Below are positions 23,993 to 30,995 of a DNA stretch of 38,019 nucleotides, piece by piece. The stretch is from Ruminococcaceae bacterium UBA5295 (lineage in GTDB: Bacteria > Bacillota > Clostridia > Oscillospirales > Acutalibacteraceae). The position numbers and the translations under genes are program-made. Each line of letters opens with the position of its first letter. Position 1 is the first letter of the stretch. The DNA is taken from the NCBI GenBank assembly GCA_002411365.1, contig DHSD01000017.1, positions 12,613-50,631 on the forward strand, read 5' to 3'. Below the pieces are notes generated by a model that did not search any database, had not been told where the DNA came from, and saw only the letters and a program-made list of their open reading frames with translations.

Positions 23993-24010
23993 GCCTTTCG
24001 GCCAGAACAT

Positions 24011-24043
24011 AAAAGCTTCCTTCAGCACGAAGGAAGCTTTTTT
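24011..24043 (+). terminator. Riboswitch expression-platform terminator
   Basis: AAAAGCTTCCTT (24011-24022) pairs with AAGGAAGCTTTT (24030-24041) and leads into TTTTTT, 18 bp after the TPP aptamer and 87 bp before thiM. Confidence 0.88.
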
Positions 24044-24129
24044 ATTCCGCAGCCATATCCGCAGAAAATCCGGTTTTAAAGCATACAGAGAAATAAAAAA
24101 TGTTTTACCGAAAGGAAGCATGATCTAAA

Positions 24130-24966
24130 ATGGCCGGCAAAAAAGAAATCCAGGAACAAATAATATGTGCAGTAGAAAAAGTAAAGGAAACAAACCCTTT
24201 AGCAGGCTCTATCACAAATACCGTGACAATCAATTTTGTCGCCAACGCCCAGCTTGCAGTCGGCGGCTCCGCCGCAATGGTCTACCTTCCAGACGAAGGC
24301 GAAGGGATCGCGCAGGCGAGCAAGGCTGTTTACATCAACGTCGGCACGCTTCTTCCTGTTTACGGAGAGACCGTGCCGCGCACCGCAAAATTTCTGCATG
24401 AGAGCGGGAAACCATGGGTACTTGACCCCGTCGCAGTTGGAATGGGCAACTTACGAACAAAACTCCTAAAACAGATAAAGGAATACAAACCGTCAATCAT
24501 ACGCGGCAATGCTTCGGAAATCATCACGCTTGCCGGCTTGTGGGAGTTAACCGGCAGTGCTGGGCAACAGCGCGTCCGCGGCGTAGACACCACCGACTCT
24601 GTAGAAAGCGCCAAAGCGGCGGCGGCAGCCCTTGCAGGGTGGACCGGCGGCGCCGTTGCGGTGTCTGGCAAAACAGACTTCATAACAGACGGGTCAGCCT
24701 GTGCGCTTTCTTACGGCGGCTCGCCATACCTGCAGATGATAACCGGCTCAGGCTGTTCTCTCGGCGGCGTCGCCGCGGTCTATGCGTCTGCCTCATCACC
24801 GTTCATCGCAGCGCTCACTGCCACCGCCGCCTTCAACCTCGCGGCATCACGCGCTGAAAAGAAAGCGAACGGCCCCGGGACTTTTCAGCCACTGTTCCTC
24901 GACGAACTGCATCTGGCTGCGGCAAATGACATCGCCGCAAATAAATTTGAGTTTGAGGAGGTATAA
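24130..24966 (+). CDS. thiM: Hydroxyethylthiazole kinase
   Basis: A 278-residue ribokinase-like enzyme that phosphorylates the thiazole alcohol (THZ) for thiamine salvage. NPLAGSITNTVTINFVANAQLAVGGSAAM at the N terminus forms the substrate site, WVLDPVAVGMG and IRGNASEI follow, and GSGCSLGGVAA near 209 contains the conserved cysteine and anion hole. Control by the TPP riboswitch upstream is direct evidence of a thiamine role. AAGGAAG is 11 bases before ATG. It is followed three bases later by a thiamine-binding protein gene; thiE and thiD are not here. Confidence 0.96.
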   Translation: MAGKKEIQEQIICAVEKVKETNPLAGSITNTVTINFVANAQLAVGGSAAMVYLPDEGEGIAQASKAVYINVGTLLPVYGETVPRTAKFLHESGKPWVLDPVAVGMGNLRTKLLKQIKEYKPSIIRGNASEIITLAGLWELTGSAGQQRVRGVDTTDSVESAKAAAAALAGWTGGAVAVSGKTDFITDGSACALSYGGSPYLQMITGSGCSLGGVAAVYASASSPFIAALTATAAFNLAASRAEKKANGPGTFQPLFLDELHLAAANDIAANKFEFEEV

Positions 24967-24969
24967 TTC

Positions 24970-25299
24970 ATGAATACTCTTGTTGCGGTTGCCATCGCAC
25001 CCTGCGGCACTGGGGAAGAAATGGCGCCGGAAGTTGCAAAAGCAGTAAAGATAATCAGGGACTCAGGCCTTCCGAACCGCACCACTTCCATGTTTACTGA
25101 AATAGAAGGCGAATGGGACGACGTTATGAAGGTTGTAAAAAACGCGGCTTTTGTACTTGCGGAAAAGGGCATAAGGACAGAAGTCGTCCTAAAAGCCGAC
25201 ATACGCCCCGGATACACAGACATGCTCCACACCAAAGTGGAAAAAGTTAACCGCATACTTAAAAGCGGTGGAAAACCTTCCGCAGAAAAGCAGCCATAA
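24970..25299 (+). CDS. Thiamine-binding protein (MTH1187/YkoF-like, UPF0045)
   Basis: A 109-residue soluble protein beginning VAVAIAPCGTGEEMAPEVAKAV, with TTSMFTEIEGEWDDVMKVVKNA and VVLKADIRPGY, the ferredoxin-like alpha/beta fold of the MTH1187/YkoF family. Members bind thiamine or its thiazole and are often under TPP control, as here behind the riboswitch and thiM. It probably buffers or delivers the salvaged precursor; the exact ligand is not proved by sequence. GAGGAGG precedes ATG and the gap from thiM is three bases. Confidence 0.85.
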   Translation: MNTLVAVAIAPCGTGEEMAPEVAKAVKIIRDSGLPNRTTSMFTEIEGEWDDVMKVVKNAAFVLAEKGIRTEVVLKADIRPGYTDMLHTKVEKVNRILKSGGKPSAEKQP

Positions 25300-25355
25300 A
25301 CATTTCCTGTTTTCACGGAGGAATTTCACATTTCAATATAGTTTTTCGCTTTCGC

Positions 25356-25383
25356 TTGACTAATATCAGAAAAGATGTATAAT
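25356..25383 (+). promoter_or_regulatory. Strong promoter in a gene-free region
   Basis: TTGACT (25356-25361), 16-bp spacer and perfect TATAAT (25378-25383), with no protein gene downstream for about 500 bp. It would start transcription near 25390, just before the structured element. Confidence 0.75.
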
Positions 25384-25389
25384 TTTGTT

Positions 25390-25608
25390 GTGAGCACAAA
25401 AAAGTGCAGTGCAGAAACAGGCACTGGAACTGCCTGTTTCCCGCATACGGAGCCAACCCTCCATACACAGCCAAATGACTGGCACACTGCTTTTTCTATT
25501 ATACCTTTTCTTTCTGTTTTTGTACAGAGGGATTGTTATACGGAAATTTAAGCGGCTGAAAGGCTTTACGCTGTATATGGGTGGAAATCCATGTACAGCG
25601 CTTTTTTT
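25390..25608 (+). ncRNA. Candidate structured RNA ending in an intrinsic terminator
   Basis: Downstream of the promoter, GCAGTG (25406-25411) and CACTGC (25485-25490) can close a multi-branch structure with three inner hairpins: GAAACAGGCA/TGCCTGTTTC (25414-25440, 10 perfect pairs), GGAG/CTCC (25449-25462) and GCCA/TGGC (25470-25483); TTTTT follows. A further 12-pair hairpin (25569-25580 with 25589-25600, one G-U) and CTTTTTTT end at 25608. No ORF with a ribosome site lies here. It does not match the riboswitch or housekeeping RNA motifs I know (TPP, cobalamin, SAM, tmRNA, SRP, RNase P, T-box). It could be a small RNA, or an unknown riboswitch with two terminators. Confidence 0.45.
25569..25608 (+). 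terminator. Intrinsic terminator of the candidate RNA
   Basis: CGCTGTATATGG (25569-25580) pairs with CCATGTACAGCG (25589-25600), 8-nt loop, then CTTTTTTT. Confidence 0.85.
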
Positions 25609-25618
25609 GTGCCTCACA

Positions 25619-25715
25619 GCAGGTATCCGGCTTTATGGCCAGCTCTCTTATTTTTCACATAAGTGATTTTCTATTGCAAAATTATATCTACATATGCTTT
25701 GAGTTGGATACCTGC
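25619..25715 (+). repeat. Long-range inverted repeat, possible second structured RNA
   Basis: GCAGGTATCC (25619-25628) and GGATACCTGC (25706-25715) are perfectly complementary and enclose 77 bases with a smaller CTTAT/ATAAG stem; TTTGTTTTG follows the closing arm. No gene is here. Confidence 0.45.
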
Positions 25716-25743
25716 TTTGTTTTGCGTGAAAAAATGGTTTTGT

Positions 25744-25782
25744 AGAAAAACGCCGCTGCTTTTGAAACAGCGGCGTTTTTCT
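25744..25782. terminator. Strong bidirectional intrinsic terminator
   Basis: A perfect 15-bp stem, AGAAAAACGCCGCTG (25744-25758) with CAGCGGCGTTTTTCT (25768-25782), T-rich on both strands. It isolates the preceding non-coding region from the activase operon. Confidence 0.88.
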
Positions 25783-25878
25783 CTGCCCGCCGGAAATCAA
25801 TGCCATCGCTTTGTATAAGGCCAGCCTATTTTGTGAATAATGAAATTGGTTCCACATTCGTATAAAGGGCGGGATATT

Positions 25879-26877
25879 ATGGCAGAATATTTTTTAGGCA
25901 TTGATGTTGGCTCCGTAAGCACAGACCTTGTTATAATGGACGGAAGCGGCAAAATAGCAGCAAAGCAGTACCTGCGCACTCAGGGCGCACCTATCCGCAC
26001 ACTTACAGAGGGGCTCAAGAATTTTCAGAAAGAATTTGCGGGCATACCCATTTCAGGCGTCGGCACCACAGGCAGCGGCCGCCAGCTTGCCGGAATCATA
26101 GTTGGGGCAGACATAGTCAAAAATGAAATCACCGCCCATGCCGTCGCCTCAAAAAAAATCATGCCTGACGTGCACACAATACTCGAAATAGGCGGCCAAG
26201 ACTCAAAAATAATATTCCTGAAAGACGGCGTAGTCACAGACTTTGCCATGAACACCGTATGCGCCGCCGGCACTGGCTCTTTCCTTGACAGGCAGGCGGA
26301 ACGCCTCGGCATACCTATAGAGCATTTCGGCGAATACGCCCTGCGCTCCGAAAATCCGACACGCATCGCGGGGCGGTGTGCTGTGTTTGCCGAGTCAGAC
26401 ATGATACACAAGCAGCAGATTGGTTACGGGACGGAAGACATAATCGCCGGCCTCTGCGAAGCGCTCGTGAGAAACTATCTCGGCAACCTCGCAAAAGGGA
26501 AAGATATACACAGCCCGGTAATGTTTCAGGGCGGCGTCGCGGCAAACGTCGGCATAGCGGCTGCCTTTGAAAAGGCTCTTGGCACAAAGGTGACAATCCC
26601 CCCGTACTATGACGTTATGGGCGCATACGGTGCCGCTCTTCTCGCGCGCTGGAACTATAAAAAGGCAGGCCTCCCGTCGCGCTTCTACGGCTTTGAAAAT
26701 GCATACAGCACTTTCGAAACGCGGAGCATGGAGTGCAGCGGGTGCGGGAACCGCTGTGAAGTCATAGAGGTCAAAAGCAACGGCAGCGTAATCGCCCGCT
26801 GGGGCGACCGCTGCGGCAGATGGAGCAGCAAGGGCGCCACCATGCCGGCTGCCGTAAAAGAAGGCACTGCGTCATGA
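25879..26877 (+). CDS. 2-hydroxyacyl-CoA dehydratase-type ATP-dependent activase (BadF/BadG/HgdC family)
   Basis: A 332-residue ASKHA-fold ATPase. GIDVGSVSTDLVIMD is the phosphate loop, EIGGQDSKIIFL the second, and cysteines 128 (NTVCAAGTGSF) and 167 (GRCAVFAESD) match the two that bind the bridging 4Fe-4S cluster in homodimeric HgdC. An extra C-terminal Cys cluster (ECSGCGNRC, then DRCGRW) marks the subgroup tied to DUF2229 proteins. Such activases use ATP to push one low-potential electron into a partner. ATG 25879 follows GGGCGGGA. The stop overlaps the next start (ATGA). The natural partner is probably the next two genes. Confidence 0.92.
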   Translation: MAEYFLGIDVGSVSTDLVIMDGSGKIAAKQYLRTQGAPIRTLTEGLKNFQKEFAGIPISGVGTTGSGRQLAGIIVGADIVKNEITAHAVASKKIMPDVHTILEIGGQDSKIIFLKDGVVTDFAMNTVCAAGTGSFLDRQAERLGIPIEHFGEYALRSENPTRIAGRCAVFAESDMIHKQQIGYGTEDIIAGLCEALVRNYLGNLAKGKDIHSPVMFQGGVAANVGIAAAFEKALGTKVTIPPYYDVMGAYGAALLARWNYKKAGLPSRFYGFENAYSTFETRSMECSGCGNRCEVIEVKSNGSVIARWGDRCGRWSSKGATMPAAVKEGTAS

Positions 26878-27842
26878 GGTACGATACAAACGCAACAAAG
26901 CCCCTTGAAACCGTAACAGTTGGCATACCCGAAGGGCTGATGTTCTTTGAGCAGAAAACGCTATGGAAAAACTTTTTCGAGCGCCTCGGCTGCCGCGCCG
27001 TGTGTTCCGGCCGCACGACGCGCAATATCTTAAACTCCGGCATAAACCTGTGCTGCAATGAAACCTGTCTCCCCGTGAAAGCGTTCGCAGGCCATGCGGC
27101 AAGCTTATGCGACAAAACGGATTATATTTTCATACCGCGCTGCGCAAGCGTATGCCCGCATGAGAAATCATGCCCCAAGTTCTGCGGCCTGCCTGATGAA
27201 ATGCGCATAAGCCTTAAAGGCAGGGCAAACATCATTTCCGCCGACATCGATTATAACAGGGACCCACAGAAAACCAGAAAAAGCCTTGCTTCCCTTTCCG
27301 GCAGGCTCGGCATTCCATGCAAAGCGGCGGAGCTTGTTTTTAACGGGTGCGTAAAGCCTGGGCTCACGGCCGATATATCCCCCAACGCCTCAGGTTCAAT
27401 GCGCCTCGGCGTGCCTGTGATAGCCGTCCTCGGCCACCCGTATATTATCTTCGACAGTCTTCTCAGCATGGGGCTTATAGACAAGCTGAGGGATGCAGGC
27501 TACTGTGTGCTCACGCCATACGACGTGAGGCGTTCCGTGCGAAGAAAATACGCCGGCAGGTTCCTTAGCACCAGCTTTTTTGAAACCGGCCTCGACATTG
27601 TCGGCGGCACAAAGGCACTCTATGGGCTGCCGCAGCTTGCCGGCATGATCTACATCTCCCCGTTTTCCTGCGGCGTAGACTCTGTCGTTATGGAACTTAC
27701 GGAACGCATCATCATGCGCGGGCCTCGCCATATACCGTTTTTGAAGCTGACTGTAGATGAACATTCCGGCGAAGCCGGATTTAACACGCGTATTGAAGCG
27801 TTCCTCGACATGATTTCCGGCGCAAGGAGGAAGAGCATATGA
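26874..27842 (+). CDS. DUF2229/acyl-CoA dehydratase activase-related protein
   Basis: A 322-residue cytosolic protein beginning VTVGIPEGLMFFEQKTLWKNFFERLG. Cysteine motifs are LCCNETCLPVKAFAGH (60, 61, 65) and PRCASVCPHEKSCPKFCG, and ISPFSCGVDSV and a final HSGEAGFNTRIEAFLDMI follow. These fit the DUF2229 family found next to, or fused with, HgdC-type activases. It should carry an Fe-S centre reduced by the activase; the chemistry is unknown. ATG 26874 overlaps the activase stop; a longer in-frame ORF from 26820 lies inside the activase gene and is not used. It overlaps the next gene by four bases. Confidence 0.85.
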   Translation: MRYDTNATKPLETVTVGIPEGLMFFEQKTLWKNFFERLGCRAVCSGRTTRNILNSGINLCCNETCLPVKAFAGHAASLCDKTDYIFIPRCASVCPHEKSCPKFCGLPDEMRISLKGRANIISADIDYNRDPQKTRKSLASLSGRLGIPCKAAELVFNGCVKPGLTADISPNASGSMRLGVPVIAVLGHPYIIFDSLLSMGLIDKLRDAGYCVLTPYDVRRSVRRKYAGRFLSTSFFETGLDIVGGTKALYGLPQLAGMIYISPFSCGVDSVVMELTERIIMRGPRHIPFLKLTVDEHSGEAGFNTRIEAFLDMISGARRKSI

Positions 27843-28957
27843 AGCTCACATTCCCTCATATGGGCAATACCTATATTTCACTTAAAGCATTTCTTGATGA
27901 CCTTGGTATTGATTATTGTCTGCCTCCTGTAAACAGCAGAGCCTCGCTTGAGCTCGGCATGGCAAACTCGCCTGAATTCATGTGCCTGCCATTTAAAAAA
28001 GTGCTCGGCGACCTGATACAGGGCCTTAACGAAGGGGCAGACACTGTTTTTTTCGGCAGCAGCCGTGGGCAGTGCCGGTTCAGCCAATACGGTGACCTGC
28101 TGGAAGATATACTCCTCAGCATGGGGTACAGGTTCAATTACATCAACCTTAATTTTGGCAATATCACTTACGGCGACGTGCGCGAAAAACTCGGCCCCGT
28201 CTTAAACGGCGCAGGCAAAGCGCGCGTTTTTTCCGCCGTCAGCAAAGCCGTGAGTACAATGTTTGAAGTCGACAGCCTCTATGCGCACGCGCGCCGTGTG
28301 CGTTGCCGTGAAGTTTGCAGAGGTGAAACCGACCGCGCCATGTTTATTTTTGAGCGGAAGGCCAAAGCAGCCCATGGGTTCCGGCAGACACGCAGCGCTG
28401 TCCGCAGCGCTGAAAACGCCCTTTCAAAAATACGCACAGACAGCCGGCTTCACCCTGTTAAAATTGGCCTTGTCGGCGAAATTTTCATTTTGAGCGACCC
28501 GTTCACAAACCTTGAAACTGAAAAAAAGCTCGGCAGTATGGGCGCAATGGTTTTCAATTCGATGAGCACAAGCGAATGGATGAAGAAACATTTTGTCAGG
28601 GCTCTCCTTCCCATAAAACCTGAAAACAGGGCCGTAAAAGCGGCACAGAAATATATGCATACCGACTATATAGGCGGGCATGGCATCTACACCATCGGCA
28701 ATGCAGAGCTTATGTCACACGGAAAAATGGACGGCATAATCCAGCTCTGCCCCTTTACATGCATGCCTGAAATAACGGCAAAATCCGTGCTCGGTGAGAT
28801 ACAGTACAGGAACGAAACACCCATAATGACACTTATCCTCGACGGCACAACCGCCGAAGCGGGATATGTAACACGCCTTGAAGCATTTGTTGACATGCTA
28901 AAAATGAAAAGAGAAAGCCAGCAGCCTTTTAGGCATACGCCGAAAGCGGCGCTTTAA
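27839..28957 (+). CDS. 2-hydroxyacyl-CoA dehydratase (HgdB)-like protein, third gene of activase operon
   Basis: A 372-residue protein parallel in layout to its upstream neighbour: FPHMGNTYISLKAFLDDLG, then EFMCLPFKKVLGDL (compare ETCLPVKAFAGH), FFGSSRGQCRFSQYG, QLCPFTCMPEITAKS (compare SPFSCGVDSVVMEL) and TTAEAGYVTRLEAFVDML. This indicates duplicated HgdB/DUF2229-type folds. It has fewer cysteines than the neighbour and lacks the substrate lobe signatures of known dehydratases, so calling it a dehydratase would be unsafe. It likely pairs with the upstream protein as a heterodimer served by the activase. Starts at ATG 27839 (ATGA coupling). Six bases separate its end from the convergent mglB-like gene. 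Confidence 0.82.
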   Translation: MKLTFPHMGNTYISLKAFLDDLGIDYCLPPVNSRASLELGMANSPEFMCLPFKKVLGDLIQGLNEGADTVFFGSSRGQCRFSQYGDLLEDILLSMGYRFNYINLNFGNITYGDVREKLGPVLNGAGKARVFSAVSKAVSTMFEVDSLYAHARRVRCREVCRGETDRAMFIFERKAKAAHGFRQTRSAVRSAENALSKIRTDSRLHPVKIGLVGEIFILSDPFTNLETEKKLGSMGAMVFNSMSTSEWMKKHFVRALLPIKPENRAVKAAQKYMHTDYIGGHGIYTIGNAELMSHGKMDGIIQLCPFTCMPEITAKSVLGEIQYRNETPIMTLILDGTTAEAGYVTRLEAFVDMLKMKRESQQPFRHTPKAAL

Positions 28958-28963
28958 GTCCCG

Positions 28964-29998
28964 TCAGCCAACATATTTATTTACATTCGCCGCAGTTATC
29001 ATCTGGTACGGGATATAAATATAATGCTGGTCTTTCAGTTTTGACGAATCTATTTTCTGCCCGCGCGCCAAATCGTACGAAAGCTCAAAAATCGCCTTTG
29101 CCTGACTTTCAGCGTCGTTATATGCCGTGCCAAGCATCTCGCCTTTGCGTATCGCATCGCAGCCCGCCTTCGTGCCGTCAACACCCACAACAGCCGGCCT
29201 GTTTTTAATTTTGCTGTCACGTATGGCGTCGATTGCGCCAAGCGCCATCTCGTCGTTATTGCAAAAAACAGCTTCTGTCCTTTCACCGTACTGCCGTATA
29301 AACTGCGACATTTTCTCAGCTGCCTGCGCCCGCTGCCAGTTTGCCGTATTGTCGGCAAGCTTTTGGACTTTAAGCCCCAATTTTACAAGGTACCTTATTG
29401 AGTATTCCGTGCGCAGGAGTGCATCCTGGTGGCCCTCTTCGCCCTCAAGCATCACATACTGAATTTTCCCGTCGCCGTTGCGGTCAATTCTCTTCGGGTT
29501 TTTCATATAAGCATTGCGTATGATTTTGCCCTGTATTGTGCCGGACTGGGCGGCGTCCGCGCCTACATAATACGCCTTTCCCCACATGCGCAGGTCCTCT
29601 TCCACAGGCTCGCGGTTAAAGAACACTACCGGCACATTTGCCCTCTTAGCTTTGCTAACAATAGTGGCGGCCGCCGTGCGGTCGACAAGGTTTACGCAAA
29701 GCACGGAATAGCCACGCGAAAGGAACCTGTCTACCTGGTCGTCCTGTTCTGTCTGGCTCGACTGGCCGTCAACAATATTAAGCTGGATTTTGTTTTCGCC
29801 CCTAACCTTGTCTTTGGCAATATTCTGAAGGTCTGTGCAGAGCGAATTTATAAAGGCGTCGTCCTTCCTGTAAATCGTAACGCCTATTCTCAGCGCCTTG
29901 TCAGTCCGCTTTTCTGCGGCGCAGGCACTCATCATGCAGCTGCAACATATCCCAACTGACGCAGCCACTGCAAAAAGGCGTTTAAACATGCTTCTCAT
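28964..29998 (-). CDS. Galactose-type sugar-binding lipoprotein (second MglB-like protein)
   Basis: A 344-residue secreted binding protein. The N terminus has a signal peptide with a plausible lipobox (MMSAC) at about residues 22-26, then two Rossmann-like lobes (RIGVTIYRKDDAFIN; CNNDEMALGAIDAI; VVGVDGTKAG). DRNGDGKIQYVMLEGEEGHQDA contains the calcium loop and hinge seen in galactose/glucose-binding proteins. It is clearly related to the mglB at the right end of the window. AGGAGG is six bases before ATG. It lies last behind the YesMN genes, so it may feed the sensor rather than, or as well as, the transporter. Confidence 0.88.
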   Translation of the reverse strand: MRSMFKRLFAVAASVGICCSCMMSACAAEKRTDKALRIGVTIYRKDDAFINSLCTDLQNIAKDKVRGENKIQLNIVDGQSSQTEQDDQVDRFLSRGYSVLCVNLVDRTAAATIVSKAKRANVPVVFFNREPVEEDLRMWGKAYYVGADAAQSGTIQGKIIRNAYMKNPKRIDRNGDGKIQYVMLEGEEGHQDALLRTEYSIRYLVKLGLKVQKLADNTANWQRAQAAEKMSQFIRQYGERTEAVFCNNDEMALGAIDAIRDSKIKNRPAVVGVDGTKAGCDAIRKGEMLGTAYNDAESQAKAIFELSYDLARGQKIDSSKLKDQHYIYIPYQMITAANVNKYVG

Positions 29999-30007
29999 GG
30001 CAGCCTC

Positions 30008-30988
30008 CTAATGATTCAAAAAAGGGAAAAGGATGTACTCATTTTGAGGCTTATACATATTTGTTTTGTCAGCTATCACATAATTGACATTTATGTTTTT
30101 TGTGCTTTTCTTATGGATACCGTCAATGGCCATTTTTACACCGAGATAGCCAAGGCTGTACTCGTCCTCAGCCCCGACCGCTTCGACTGCATTGTTTTCC
30201 AGCAGCGAAACGACAGCATCAGTCCTGCCGGCGCCATAGATTTTTGCCGGTACCGCCACTCCCGACTGCACAAGGTCACTTTTAACCTTACCCACCGTTT
30301 CGAGCGAGCCGCTGTCAAGCGCAATAACATTTCCCCGGCCCTTTTGCATTAATATGCTTTTCGCAGTGTCATATGCTTTGTCCCTGTCATCCGGAAGCTC
30401 AGTTTCCGAAATAACCACGCCTGGCTTTCCAAGCACACCCGCCAGCCCTTTTATAAGCTGCGGATTACTTTGATGCGCCTGGTATATGATGTGGAAATCC
30501 GCGCTGTGGCCGGCATTGCCGTCGCTTATGATTTTCCTGGCAAGCGACTCGCCAAGCCTGAACTCATCGCATGAAACTGTGCATATGCCCGAAAAGCCCT
30601 GAACGTACGGCTGCAGCACAACAACAGGAATTTTCCCCGCAGCCTGGCGGACAGGTTCAACTACGCTCTCTGAATCGGCAGGGAAAATCAATATAGCATT
30701 TGCGCCGCTGCCTGCTTCGCGCTTCATCGCCGAAATCTGCTGGGCGGCATCATTTTCTTTCGAAAGGGTAATATAGTTCACCTCTGCGCTGAGGTCATCG
30801 GCCGCCTGGTTAATTCCGGCTTTGAGTGAAGCGCGGTCTTCCATATCCTTCCCGCGGCATACTACAGAAATCTCATAAACCTCGTTGCTTTTTGCTTTGG
30901 CAGTCCACCGCAGCTTTGAATAAACAAAAAACGCGGTGCATAACAGCCCAATCAAAAGCAGAAAAACCAATGCCTTTTTCCTGTTCAT
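30008..30988 (-). CDS. Membrane-anchored periplasmic-binding-type sugar sensor protein
   Basis: A 326-residue protein with one N-terminal uncleaved-looking membrane anchor (about 5-26, ALVFLLLIGLLCTAFFVYSKL) and an extracellular RbsB-like binding domain (VYEISVVCRGKDMEDRASLKAGINQAAD; ILIFPADSESVVEPV; VIALDSGSLETVGKV). No lipobox is seen. ATG 30988 follows AAGGAG by 10 bases; a longer ORF to 31060 has no support and overlaps the kinase. It lies seven bases after the YesM-type kinase gene. In related Clostridia, such proteins (XylFII type) bind sugar and signal through the neighbouring kinase; this role is inferred here. Confidence 0.82.
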   Translation of the reverse strand: MNRKKALVFLLLIGLLCTAFFVYSKLRWTAKAKSNEVYEISVVCRGKDMEDRASLKAGINQAADDLSAEVNYITLSKENDAAQQISAMKREAGSGANAILIFPADSESVVEPVRQAAGKIPVVVLQPYVQGFSGICTVSCDEFRLGESLARKIISDGNAGHSADFHIIYQAHQSNPQLIKGLAGVLGKPGVVISETELPDDRDKAYDTAKSILMQKGRGNVIALDSGSLETVGKVKSDLVQSGVAVPAKIYGAGRTDAVVSLLENNAVEAVGAEDEYSLGYLGVKMAIDGIHKKSTKNINVNYVIADKTNMYKPQNEYILFPFLNH

Positions 30989-30995
30989 CTGGCAC

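Noticed and set aside
25560..25608. T-box leader, because GGGTGGAAATCC resembles the T-box GGGTGG-ACC motif
   Set aside because: No specifier loop or antiterminator bulge, and the motif lies in the loop of an ordinary terminator hairpin with no amino-acid gene downstream.
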